DNA of 64,000 nt from Medicago truncatula. Its lineage: Eukaryota > Streptophyta > Magnoliopsida > Fabales > Fabaceae. Location of the stretch: assembly GCF_003473485.1 (NCBI RefSeq), contig NC_053042.1:11428501-11492500 (forward strand). Direction: 5' to 3'. The position numbers were made by a program, and so were the translations under genes. Within the stretch, counting starts at the first letter, position 1. The number at the start of each line of letters is the position of its first letter. Below, piece by piece: positions 44,723 to 56,295 of the stretch. The notes under the pieces are model-generated. The model was not told the DNA's origin. It saw only the letters and a program-made list of their open reading frames with translations, and did no database searches.

Positions 44723-45759
44723 CAACCCCCCACCTACAATTCAATTTATGACATAAGTATCATTGTAATGGTTGCGTTTTAGTTTGACAACAAATTTTAG
44801 TACAGTACTTGACATAAATCTTTCACCATTTAAGTAAAGAAAATAATGTGTGGACAATTTACTTTTTAAATCTTTATGTTGGTGTTGAAAAATATAAATT
44901 ACTACTTTTACTATCTATTGGGGCATGAATATGTGTACATGAATAAGTGTAGAGTGTTCCCGATTGAGATTTGAGAGGGTGCAAGTGTGAGAATCGGCGC
45001 AAATGTGAGCGTCGGAATAAAAATCGTGACAGGATAAGTAAAATTTTCAAAATTCGAGGGGGTGTAAGTGCACACCCTAATATGTATGTGGATCCACCTC
45101 TATGCTTACGCGACAATATTGTCGCAGATGGAAATACTACGAGCTGGTGGGAGGAGATTAGACAGTGTTTGCGCGCGTGTGCGTGAGAGATAGATAGAGA
45201 AACTAATTTGTTCAAATACTTATCTCCAAAAGAACTCAAAATCGAATCATATGTCTAAATCAATTCTTACAGAAAATGTAATAGTGAGTTTTGAATGTTC
45301 ATCAATCATCAAGCATGTATATTCCAAATCCATTCTTACAAAACTAAAGTATATACGAAGAGCATGATATTTCAATACACGTCTAGAAAATTCAATCAAA
45401 ACGTCATATAATACAAATCACAAGTGAATAAAATGAACGATGCATTAAACCATCACATCACACAAATTAAGATATTCATCAAAGAAAGCTTAAAATGTAC
45501 TCACATATGATGATGTTTTCAACCAACAATTCCTTCAAAAGGAAAGAAAAAGAAGAAACTAAACGATTCAAAAGTAAATGCAAGGATGAAAACCCATTTA
45601 TAACAACAAGAAAACACAACCAAGGATGCAAAGCACTTTCCTAATTAAGTAGGTCTTAAAATGTTTGCGATAAAATTACAACCACAATAAACGTGTGACC
45701 AAATCAAACCGCAACAACCACCAGACCGCAACCATAATTTAAAACCAAACATCAAATCT
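44723..45759. other. Intergenic region and 3' flank of the calmodulin-like gene
   Basis: The minus-strand frame 44874-45239 (121 codons) has no family resemblance. The region is otherwise AT-rich. Confidence 0.45.
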
Positions 45760-46356
45760 TCATGTTTCGCTGTCAACTTGATTAGTTCCTTCCATCGATC
45801 CAAAGTTGGAGCCCATCATCATCTTCTTAAACTCTTCAAAATCGATCATTCCATCACCATCGCTATCAACCCCGCCTATCATCTTTTGACACTCGGCAAG
45901 GGAGCATTGATCTCCAAGACTCACCATAACATTGTGCAACTCCTCGGCCGAAATAGAACCATTTTTGTCAATGTCAAAAACGGAAAATGCATCTTTGAGA
46001 TTCTCCAAAATCTCATTGGGATCAATGTCTTTGGTGTTCAACTCAATAAACTCCTCGAGGTTGATGTGACCATCACCGTCAGCATCAACCTCACGGATCA
46101 TATTATCAAGTTCTTCTTCCGTTGCGGGTTGCCCTAGGCTTCCCATGATGGACCCTAATTCGGAAGAAGAGATTTTGCCATCACCGTTAACATCAAATTT
46201 CCGAAACACGTGTTCCAAATCCTCGGTGAATTGGACACGTGATTGGAGGGACGTGGTTCGAGAGAGAAAGGTTGTGTTTGTGGTTACCTCTGTTGGGGAA
46301 GACGATGTTGTATTTTGGAGTTTCTTCTTTCGATGGAAGAGGGATCGGAAACCCAT
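45760..46356 (-). CDS. Calmodulin-like calcium sensor (CML), four EF-hands
   Basis: 198 residues, intronless. Four canonical EF-hand loops: DVNGDGKISSSE (55-66), DADGDGHINLEE (91-102), DIDKNGSISAEE (128-139) and DSDGDGMIDFEE (164-175). All have Asp at loop position 1 and Glu at position 12, so all four should bind calcium. A basic, Ser/Thr-rich N-terminal extension (MGFRSLFHRKKKLQN...) of about 45 residues precedes the first hand. The Gly at position 2 makes N-myristoylation conceivable, but the context is not decisive. The protein is expected to relay cytosolic Ca2+ signals to partner proteins. It is closest to CML25/26-type plant proteins by layout, which is a family-level judgement. The start at 46356 is the first ATG of the frame. 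Confidence 0.93.
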   Translation of the reverse strand: MGFRSLFHRKKKLQNTTSSSPTEVTTNTTFLSRTTSLQSRVQFTEDLEHVFRKFDVNGDGKISSSELGSIMGSLGQPATEEELDNMIREVDADGDGHINLEEFIELNTKDIDPNEILENLKDAFSVFDIDKNGSISAEELHNVMVSLGDQCSLAECQKMIGGVDSDGDGMIDFEEFKKMMMGSNFGSMEGTNQVDSET

Positions 46357-47078
46357 GATTTTTGAATTGATCCCAAGAAGAAAATGAGAGAAACTCCTTG
46401 ATCTCCTTGTTGATATTAAGGAATTGTGAATTTGGGGAAGACAATAAAATAATTAAGGGTGAATCAATCGTAATTAGATGTTTATTATTGGCAACATTAA
46501 CTATGTAAAAGCTTTATGCGTTGTTGTGATGTGTGTTTTTAATTTTTTATTTTGTTTCTATTTTTGGTGAACAATTTACACGTGATTCTTGCATGGGAAT
46601 CGGGTTTGTTGAGTTTGTTAATCTTTGATCTGGCCTTCTAGTTTTTTGTTTCTTTTTTTTCACTCTTAAAATTAATTTCCATTTATAATTTAGATGCATT
46701 CTTTTCGGTACATTGAATCCACCCTTTTTTTTTGTTATATGATAAAAAATAAAATAAAAACTTCACATAAAATAATTTGGGATATTTTTTTGATATGATG
46801 CACTATGATATGAATCAATCCTTCTTTCAGGAAGTATATCAATCTCTTACCTTATTTAGTTGTTTTGTTTTGGTAGAAAATCCCTTCCTTTTAATGGTAT
46901 AGTTTTGTTTTTTTTTTTACATTTTCATATGGATAGTATAGTTTATTTTGATACGTATAGATGGAAATATTTCTTTTTGATATTGCCTATGAATCATTCA
47001 TGTTTACGTATTTTCTTGAATTCCGTAAACAAATATTCATGCATCTTGAAATAATGCATAAAATATTGTTTTTATTCT
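46357..47078. other. Upstream region of the CML gene and intergenic DNA
   Basis: AT-rich; no specific promoter element assigned. Confidence 0.4.
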
Positions 47079-47079
47079 A

Positions 47080-48734
47080 CTACCTTCATCCCTAATTATA
47101 GGACTCTTTTGAAAAAATAACGGGAATTAAGATAGTGAATATTTTATATTAAATATGTTTGTAATTATTATTATTTTTTAAGGAAAAAATTCATTGCTTT
47201 TCATTAGCTATCAAGTCTCGAATACATGACGGTACATCATCATAAACGTGGAAGCTAGCATGAGATGGGGCTACCCTAGCTAATTCATGAGCGACCCCAT
47301 TGGCTTGCCTCCTATTGAACTCGACATGAGAGTTCTGAAAATTACAATCGAACAACTGTCTACAAGCCTGAATAATACAACCTAGTTCACTGCTATCACC
47401 TAGGTTTGAATTAAAATGTTCAACAACAGACTTGCAATCCAAAACAAAATCAACATTGTCATAATGAAGATCAGCCATCCATTGTAGTGCCGTGTGAAGT
47501 CCAACAGCCTCGCCAACATTAACATCACAAAGAGGAGAAAAACAATATGTCTTAGCCATGACAAAATCACCCTGATCATTACGGATGCATATGCCAATAC
47601 CTACCATATTCAGAGAGTCAGAAAAGGAGGCATCAATATTACATTTGTACCTACCATATACCGGCTTCGTCCACTTGATGACAGGACCATGAATAACACT
47701 ATTCGGCTGAGCAAGGATGTCCGTAGCTTTGTGTGATATGACTTCTTGGGCGGTTCTCCAATCATCTAAGAGGTGTCGGGCCCGTTCAACAACCTGTAGA
47801 CATGTTTCATTTTGTTGTTGCCACAATTTTAAATTATTGCGCTTCCACAAGCTCCACATGATCGTCACAAACAATTCTTTTTGCGCAGAAGGCAGCTGGT
47901 CAAGAAGAGAAAATATCAAAGCATCCATGTTATAATTTCGACGGAGAGTTCTATCAATAATATCTCATAAATTAACCTCCCGCCACGCTTGCATCGCACC
48001 TGGACATTCTAACAAGACATGAATACTATCTTCATAATTAGTTCCACACAAGACACGATCATTAGGACAATGAATACCACGACTACTTAGACGTGCACGT
48101 GTAGGGAAACAGCCCCGACACACACGCCAAACAAAGTTTCGAATCTTGGGAGGAATCTTAAGCTTCCATATCGAACTCCACTTCCACGGAACATGCAAAT
48201 GAGAGTTATCTGCAATTTCTGTAATACAAATTCAATATGCACTATGAACAAAATAACTACCATTTTTCTCAACCTTCCAAATAATTTTATCTTCATGAAC
48301 AAGAGGATGGAGAGGAGTATTCAAAATAAGCTGGGAAGTATTATGATCAAACAAATTAGAAATTAAAGTAGCACTTCAAACCTTTGTCGATGGTTCGATG
48401 ATGTCTTGAACTTTGAGATGAGCAAGTGACGCATAAAGAGGGCTTTGTGTTGAGAGGGAACAACCGTCTTTAAGCCACGGAGCACCAAAAAAAGGAATAC
48501 TAGCACTAGAACCAATCCTCCATCTAACACAACCGTCTTTACAATTTATCCTTTAAGAGAGGGAGTTAGTTTATATTTTCAACATGTTATTTATTGCTGA
48601 TTGAAAAAAAATATGTATAATAAATAGGGGTATGTATGTAAAATAATAATTAATGTAGTTGAAAATAACAAAGGGGTCTTATAAAAAGGGACAAAAAAAT
48701 TTCAAAAGGGTCTTATAATTAGGAACGGAGGTAG
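47080..48734. mobile_element. Stowaway-like MITE split by a LINE
   Basis: Left CTACCTTCATCCCTAATTAT and right inverse ATAATTAGGAACGGAGGTAG with TA on both sides. The two halves (47080-47185 and 48546-48734) are separated by the LINE fragment, so the LINE inserted after the MITE. Confidence 0.75.
47186..48545 (-). mobile_element. 5'-truncated LINE fragment with zf-RVT and RNase H domains
   Basis: On the minus strand it begins RWRIGSGASIPFFGAPWLKD. The zf-RVT region follows (PWKWSSIWKLKIPPKIRNFVWRV..., with CPNDRVLCG and HVLLEC at 47965-48198). The plant-type RNase H domain comes next (47191-47928): NIDASFSDS, VGEAVGLHTALQWM, LDCKSVVEHF and GVAHELARVA. The RNase H frame is open; a stop interrupts the join between the domains. 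Upstream endonuclease and reverse transcriptase are missing, as is usual for 5' truncation. Confidence 0.88.
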
Positions 48735-48736
48735 TA

Positions 48737-49201
48737 TTATATAAAGAATTGCACTACCTCAAAAAAAAATATATATATATTTATAAAGAGTTGAACTTTT
48801 TAGTTCTTCATGTAAATAAGTCAACAAAAATTAATGTATTTAATTCATACTATGAATTTGATACATCAAATTTTATTTATTCATTTGTCTCTTATAAAAC
48901 TGATCAAATGAAAAATTATATAAAAACTTAAAACACAATTTTTTAGGGTAAAAATTGTTTTATTTGCTTGACCAAAAAAAAAAAATTTGTTTTATTTGCT
49001 ATGGAACCATTTTGTTTCGGTATTTGACCAAGGGGGGTTGTTTCAATATTTTATTTTGCCGAGAATTAATATTTCAATCTACGTCATGATTATTATTCGA
49101 AAAAAAATCCACGTGATGATTATTCTCTTCTCTTTTCTAGGAAACGTGATCATTATTCTTGTGTCTATCTATCACACAATTTAATTTGAACAATAAAATA
49201 T
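48737..49201. other. Intergenic AT-rich region
   Basis: No gene recognised. Confidence 0.5.
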
Positions 49202-49203
49202 TA

Positions 49204-49478
49204 CTCCGTTCCAAATTGTATGTCGCTTTAGAAAAAAATTGTGTCAAATTGTATGTCACTTTACAATATCAATGAAACATTAATGTTACTTTTTCTATTA
49301 TATCATTAACTATTTATTACTTTTTCTTCTTTCAATTTTTTCATTTATCTTTCTCATATCATTTATTAAGGACAATTTTGTAAAACAACTCATAATATCT
49401 ATTTCCCACACAATATTAATTATATTTCTTAATATATATGAAATGTTCAAAACGTCGTACAATTTGGGACGGAAGGAG
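49204..49478. mobile_element. Stowaway-like MITE, diverged
   Basis: Left CTCCGTTCCAAATTGTATGT, right inverse near 49456-49478 (GTACAATTTGGGACGGAAGG). The left flank is TA, the right has mutated to CA. Confidence 0.75.
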
Positions 49479-49637
49479 CACAATAAAGGGTCTTTCGAGA
49501 CAATTAATTTGAGTTGGTTTTACCAAACAAGGTTAAAAAATGTTTTTTTTTTTCTTTGAGAGAACGATTATAAAAATGTATGAAATTGATTGGAATATTT
49601 TTAGATTTAATAATATTCATGATTTTGGTTTTAATTT

Positions 49638-49709
49638 TTTTTTTTGCTGTCCGGGGTTCAAACCCCAGACCTTGCATATATTATGCATCTGAGCTAAGCT
49701 CACATGGAC
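49638..49709 (-). mobile_element. tRNA-derived SINE, short form
   Basis: The minus strand shows GAGCTTAGCTCAG and GGGTTTGAACCCCGG with poly-A. Flanked by a 16-bp duplication with one mismatch (49622-49637, 49710-49725). Confidence 0.82.
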
Positions 49710-49954
49710 ATTTTGATTTTAATTTAAATTCCATAAATGAACAAGATATTATTTCGAATTTGTCATAAAAACAATTTAATATTGAGATATAATACCACTC
49801 TATTTTGCAATTGTTTAAAGGTTAAATATGCTTATGATCCAAATAAATATATAAACATTTTGTTTTAGTCGTACAGTTTTAGTCCATACTTTTAAGACAA
49901 CTCATGTATAGCATTCGTATATTTTAGTGAAAATATTCATGAGTGTTTAGAATA

Positions 49955-50196
49955 GGTTACGGTTACGGTGCATAAGGAAATCATTATACACCCTCCATAA
50001 ATTCAGAAATGGTTTTTGTGAGTTGTACTCCAAAATCATCAGATGTACCAGCACCCTGCAGGGCCTGCATAAATCCCAACCCAATTATGCTAAAACCATT
50101 TTGCTGTGGAAATGGTTTCTGTGAGTTGTACTCCAAAACCATTTATGAATTTATGCAGAGTGCATAAGGATTTGCTTATGCACCATAACCGCACCC
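49955..50196. mobile_element. MULE-type MITE, 242 bp
   Basis: Inverted ends of about 58 bp (left GGTTACGGTTACGGTGCATA, right inverse of GGGTGCGGTTATGGTGCATA). Exact 9-bp duplication TTTAGAATA (49946-49954, 50197-50205). A second inverted pair (GTGAGTTGTACTCCAAAA) lies further in. Confidence 0.88.
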
Positions 50197-50205
50197 TTTA
50201 GAATA

Positions 50206-51005
50206 GAGCTATGTTATAGTACACGACAATGTGCACGCAACCACGCGACATAATACGTGGCATTGTTTAAATAACTTTAATTAAAATAAATGGAAAAATA
50301 TGAAATTGTTGCCAGGTGAAATACATGGTCGTGTGGTTTCCACAACAAATCCACGTCGTGCTTTTTAGTGTTTTCGTTTAGAATGCTATCATAATTCCTA
50401 AAAACAATTAGAATGTTTTAATAAAATATGAATTAAATATAAATTTTTAAGCGCTAAATTATAAAAAGTTCATATTAAATTTATATTTTATTAAAAATCC
50501 TAATTTTTTTATAGAGAGATTCTTATAATAATTTAAATATTCTTAAAAAGATTTGATTCAAAAATATGAAAACTACATACGTTAAAAGTATGAACCAAAA
50601 GTGGTAATGAAAAAAATTTAGAGCCTAAAAATTGAAGAAATTTTTTAGAGAGAAATTTTTCTTTTAAAATGTTGTGATGGTAGTGGTAGAAATTTTTGAG
50701 AAACTCTTTTTGTTCACTACAGGTGAAAAAGTGTCGAAAAGAATAAAAATGGAAAAGTTGGACAAAGTAGCAAAACTAATCAAAATATATGTTATCATTG
50801 TGGAGGCAAAGTGTCATTAGTCTCCTACATGTCCCACACCAAATTATATGGTTTACCTTTATCAATAATCATTCAAAAATAAAGAGAAAAAGATTGAAAC
50901 TCATTTTGTTTATGTAGATGTGATTCCGATTACAGTGATACGGATCCTACTCATTTAGATGTTGTTGTGAGAATTTTTTATATAGCTCTTGAATAACTAA
51001 CAAAT
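50206..51005. other. Intergenic AT-rich region
   Basis: No gene recognised. Confidence 0.45.
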
Positions 51006-51329
51006 TTAATATTCAAACATCCATGTAAGATTGGTTAAAGTAATATTCTCAACATATCTGATCAATGAAGCGTCAAATTCGATCGATCCTTTACTATTGT
51101 ATTGACCAAATATCGAGAATATGGTTCTCATGTCGTTGTTGTTTTTGAGCTTCATCCGGCTGAACCGAACAGTTTCGACAGAATCGATCGATGGACGTCG
51201 ATACTCAACATCATCCATCCTCCTTGTATCTCTGTGGTTGAGTTGACGGTTGATTTGATCCAGGCGATCCTTCAATTCGGATAGCGTTATATCAGTGTGA
51301 ATCATGAACAGATGGGGTGATTTTTCCAT
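51006..51329 (-). pseudogene. N-terminal fragment of a legume MULE-type transposase
   Basis: 107 residues: MEKSPHLFMIHTDITLSELKDRLDQINRQLN, then DVEYRRPSIDSVETVRFSRMKL and MRTIFSIFGQYNSKGSIEFDASLIR. I recall this as the N-terminal domain found ahead of MuDR-type transposases in legume genomes. The transposase core is absent and the frame ends soon after, so it is a stranded first exon or a truncated copy. It could instead be a small host gene derived from one. Confidence 0.5.
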
Positions 51330-53308
51330 GTTGTAGTAAACTGCAACTAGCTAGATGTTCGGATGAATGACAAAAATGTCTATGATTTTTTTTGGTGTGG
51401 TTTACTGCTTATGGAAACAGGAACAGTAATTTATATAAGTTTTAGGGCATCGTGGACCACATAAAATGTCGGTGTAATGTGGATCACATAAAAAAAAATT
51501 ATGTACATAAGAGTTTCGGATTGTATAATTTGAAATATCCCTCACCCTATAAAGTATGAAGTTTAACTCATTATTAAAACATTTAGGATTGTATTATCCG
51601 AAAGTATCTTGAATATTTTCAGATTATATAATCCGAATCAGCTTAGAGTGTTGGACGGTTACTTGCTCAGAAAGAGTAACTCATGGAACACGTTTTTCAA
51701 AGGATTTTATCAGCTTTAATGGCCGGTCAAGTTCTTTGAACACATTTTGTTACCCTCATTTATGAATCTTTTTCACTTTATGCAACTCATTCTTCACAAA
51801 TTTCCCCTATAAATACCCTTTAATCCTTCACAATTTATCATCACATCATCTCGCACTCTCTCCTCCTTATTTATTCTACAATGTGTTTCCATCGTTAGCC
51901 TTTCTACAAAAAGAATACTCTAGAATTTTAGGGATTGTATGATCGATCAATGGAAATGGTGTCACGCTGCAAAGAAGTGCCATATGTTTGGGTGTGAGAA
52001 TTGGTATGCTGGAGTGTAAGGTTGACCATCAAGGTCTCTTTCACCCTAGACAAGAAAAAAAGTATAATTCAAACTTCTCGTAGGGCATAGAGATGTAATT
52101 TACTTTAAAAGTTACATTAGATTGTAATGAATCTATGTCATTAATTTGATATTAAACGATTCAAATTACATAAATTGATTAATTTTAAATGATCTTGATC
52201 AATGAAGGATCTCTTTAGAGACACATAGGTGTCACAGTACCACCCAACTTTTTTTTTTTTTTTGTATATAGACATTACTAAAATACTCTTAATACAATTT
52301 TATCTTACACACATAGTCTCTTTTTGGTACCCCTCCATTCACACATCCAAGTATTTTAGTAGAGTAGTTTTAATTCGCTAAGACTAAGATTGGCTATATA
52401 GTTATCCCCGTGAGTTTATCTGGGATATTGCATATTATATGTAGGGGATGGGCTATCTAGTTGGTATATCCACATTTAAAATGTGTGAGTTCTAACCACT
52501 AGGCTACTTGACTAAAATAAAATAGGTTGGCTATCTACTTGGTAGAGTATATTTGGAGCTTTAGTTTTGTATTGGAGTTGTTGCGCTGAAGTTTTTTGAT
52601 GAAATTGTGTGTGACTGAATCATAATATATTAGTTAATGTGTCACTTCCTAATATTTTAAGCAAAATCCACCATTATCTTGTTAATTGATTTAGATTGAA
52701 CGGTCCAAATCTAAAGTGGTGGGGAATCTATTTCCTTAAAAAAAAACTACAAAGACCAACATATGACATCAACCAAAACAAAACTACAGTTAAAAAAATG
52801 TGACAAAACAGAACTACAGTTAACATGAATTTTATACATAGATGAGGAAATGGACATTTATTATTTGGAGTTCAGCTGCAAGTTAAATAAAGTTTCGTAA
52901 AGAATTCTTCCGCTTAAAAATCGAATTTGAGTTCTCTTAAACAATCCATCTTTTGGTGGAGGTAATTAATCATTTGAGGATTATAACTTGGTTTGCATAA
53001 ATAGATATTTAGATAAGAAAACCGACAACAAGTACAGGTACAAGGAACCAAACAGATTCTGAAGAGACGTCATTAAAAAGACAAAACTAAATACAATCCA
53101 TCAACTTCACCATCACATGCATTTTCTGTGCAACAAAACCAAACGACAAATATATTACCAAAATAATGTAACACTTCTACAATTGAAAAACCACATCTTT
53201 TGTCTTCAAACTCCACTAAGATTCTAACTCTTCTTCACTCACATGTGTTTCTCTTGTCTCTAAACAAAAACACTTCAACTCTTCAACCGTGTGTTTTTGT
53301 TGCATGAC
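51330..53308. other. Intergenic region and ITN1-like promoter
   Basis: Contains short inverted words (GGATTATATAATCC-like) near 51530-51650, a degenerate SINE at 52407-52520 and the leader of the downstream gene (about 53200-53308). Confidence 0.4.
52407..52520 (+). mobile_element. Degenerate SINE
   Basis: CCCCGTGAG...GCATATTATATGTAGGGG, then CACATTTAAAATGTGTGAGT and CCACTAGGCTACTTGAC, matching the 3' body of the full-length copies. The A and B boxes are damaged. The flanking text TTGGCTAT.TA.TT repeats on both sides. Confidence 0.7.
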
Positions 53309-56295
53309 ATGGATTCAAAGTCACTATGCTTCATAACCCATCAAGATATTTTCAATGTGGTTCGATCTGGTGATCTTGAAGGACTCAAAGAAGTGCTGAA
53401 ATATGTTAACAAAGGTGAATCCTCAAATGGGCCATCACCAATTTCTGAATTCTTGTCCATGCAGAATGATGCTGGGGAAACGTTATTGTATATAGCTGCA
53501 GAAAATGGTGTTAAGGATTTGTTCAGCTTCTTGTTAAGGTTATGTGATTTGGAGATACTCAAAATCAGGTCTAAATCTGATATGAATGCATTTCACGTTG
53601 CAGCTAAGCGTGGCCATTTGGGTATAGTTATTTTTTTCATTTTGTTTATAGTTATTTATTTTCATTCTTTTTCATCAATTGGGTATACTTTATTGATGGA
53701 TCAAACCTAGACATGGTTTTTTTGTTAATCCACTGAGCTACACCATCAGAATAGTTTCTGATTTTTTGTTGTTTTATATACATGTAACATGCCATGTTTT
53801 AGAGTAATTTGTTCTTTTTTCCTTCAATAAACTATCAATTTGAAATGCACCTAGTTGCGTGGTTGCGGTTATGCTGCGAGCCTTTATATTGCGGAAAAAT
53901 GTGGCTGATTCGGTCCAAATTGATGTTGCGATATCGTTTCACAGACCTAATGATTATTTATATTGCGGTTAGGGACTACGATTTTTCAAAATCATGTGAT
54001 TAGTTATTCTACTTGAATCATGAATTATGGATAGGTTTTCTTTAATGTTGATTTTTTTCCTTCTCTTTTTATGACCCTGCCATGAATGAAATAGGTATGG
54101 TGATAAAACACATCTTTTACAAAATTTAGGATGGTAGCCGCAGTTTGATAATAATTCACAAGGTCTCACATAACAGGTCCTACAAAAGTGAAATATCAAG
54201 GCTAAGGGATAGTTACAATGTTGTCAATCCTAGTTTGCGAAAAATCGGAATTTGTTCAAATTTTAAGATGCTACAATGTTATAGCACTAATATAGCAGCT
54301 ATATGACAACAATTTGTACTGATTGTATATCACAAAGTAAGAGCAGTCTGTTAAAATTCTGTTATGCTATAGCGCCACTGTTTTCGCTATTTGACAACAC
54401 TGGATAGTTATCATATTGCAAATTTGTATTCTTATTTCCCTTCAATATTTTCTGATATCAAGGATTTAGATTATGAAATGTTAAAATGTCAATCTTTTTT
54501 TCCAGAAATTGTGAGGGAGATTTTGAGTACTTGGCCTGAGGCTTGTAAGTTATGCGACTCTTCGAACACTAGTCCACTTTATTTAGCTGCTGTTCAAGAC
54601 CATTTGGATGTGGTGAATGCTATTTTGGATGTTGATGTCAGTTCAATGATGATAGTAAGGAAAAATGGCAAAACTGCGTTGCACAATGCGGCTAGGTATG
54701 GCATTCTCCGCATCGTAAAAGCACTTATTGCTAGGGACTCAGCAATTGTTTGCATCAAAGATAAAAAGGGTCAAACAGCACTTCATATGGCTGTAAAAGG
54801 ACAGTGTACTTCAGTAGTGGAGGAGATATTACAAGCTGACCCGATGGTATTAAACGAAAAAGATAAGAAGGGTAATACAGCTCTTCACATGGCTACTCGG
54901 AAAGCTCGTTCGCAGGTCAATTAAACCATATTTGATTTCTGTTTTTTACCACATGGTTGTGTTAGATTCTGGTTCAGATGTGAATAAATACAGATGATAA
55001 TTCTATGGTATTTGGTAGATTATTGCATAATAATAAAGGAATGATCTATTATTATTGATATAAGAAAGTAACTGCAGAAAAGTAACCAACCTCTAGGAAT
55101 TAGAGAGCCTAGTCTCTCCCAAACCAACCCACATACAAAATACCCAATGCCTTCCCCTTTCCTCTGCATCTTTATTTATAATACTAACTCACTGTAGCAG
55201 TTACATAGAAGTTCTACAGATAGCAGTTACTATGTAACAATTACTAATTAATATATTAAATAAACAACTAATATTCTATAACTTATGCTCTTAGGAGTCC
55301 TATATCTATCAGGTTGCTTTGCTTCAGTTTTGTTATAAACTAGTTTATCCATAATTTAGACCTATGTATAATTATGTGGTGTTCGTAGTTTTCTTGACAC
55401 ATGGTTATCCTATCTATTTCAGATAGTGAGCTTTTTGTTAAGCTATGCATCTATGAATGTCAATGCAATCAATAATCAGCAAGAAACAGCCTTGGATTTG
55501 GCAGATAAACTTCCGTACGGAGATTCATCTCTGGAAATCAAGGAAGCCCTTTCAGACTGTGGTGCCAAGAATGCAAGGAATATAGGCAAAGTGAATGAAG
55601 CCATGGAACTTAAAAGAGTCGTGAGTGATATAAAGCACGAGGTGCAATCACAACTCGTACAGAATGAAAAAACTCGCAAACGGGTTTCTGGTATAGCTAA
55701 AGAATTGAGGAAAATTCATAGGGAAGCAATCCAAAACACCATAAATTCTGTCACAGTAGTTGCTGTCCTTTTTGCATCAATAGCATTCATGGCTTTGTTC
55801 AGTTTGCCAGGTCAATATAGAAAGCAACAACCGGAGGCAGGGAAGGCGAATATAGCTCACGAAGTTGCTTTCAGTGTTTTCTGTCTTTTGAATGCAACGT
55901 CTCTTTTCATTTCTCTTGCGGTTGTCGTTGTTCAAATCACTTTGGTAGCTTGGGACACAAGGGCTCAAAGACAGATTGTGTCGGTGATTAACAAGCTAAT
56001 GTGGACGGCTTGTGCGTGCACTTGTGGAGCTTTTCTCGCAATAGCTTTTGTGGTTGTTGGAAAGGAAAGATGGATGGCTATTACTGTAACTGTTTTGGGA
56101 ACACCGATTCTAGTTGGGACTCTAGCATACTTGTGCTACTTTGTGTTCCGGCGACATTTTGGATTCCAAAGTGAATCCCAAAGAGTACTATCTAAGAGAC
56201 CAAGTGGAAGCAAATCACTCTCGTGGTCTTACTCTGCACATATATCAGATGAGGAGGAATATAATTCTGATGTTGAGAAGATCTATGCTCTTTGA
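53309..56295 (+). CDS. Ankyrin-repeat/PGG-domain membrane protein (ITN1-like)
   Basis: Three exons: 53309-53621, 54506-54915 and 55423-56295, joined by GT-AG introns, giving 531 residues. The N-terminal half has about seven ankyrin repeats (AGETLLYIAAENGV, MNAFHVAAKRGHLEIV, TSPLYLAAVQDHLDVV, GKTALHNAARYG, GQTALHMAVKGQ, GNTALHMATRKA, QETALDLAD). The C-terminal PGG domain has four hydrophobic segments (VTVVAVLFASIAFMALF onward) with SLPGQY in the usual PGG position. Arabidopsis ITN1, of similar layout, is a plasma-membrane protein in salt and ABA responses; the same role here is inference. The splice at G|AA rebuilds HLEIVREIL exactly. A possible AATAAA lies at 56779. The start is ATG 53309; an out-of-frame ATG at 53304 precedes it. 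Confidence 0.92.

Noticed and set aside
44874..45239. 121-codon minus-strand frame
   Set aside because: No family resemblance, no leader or domain, and the opposite strand is also open for 71 codons.
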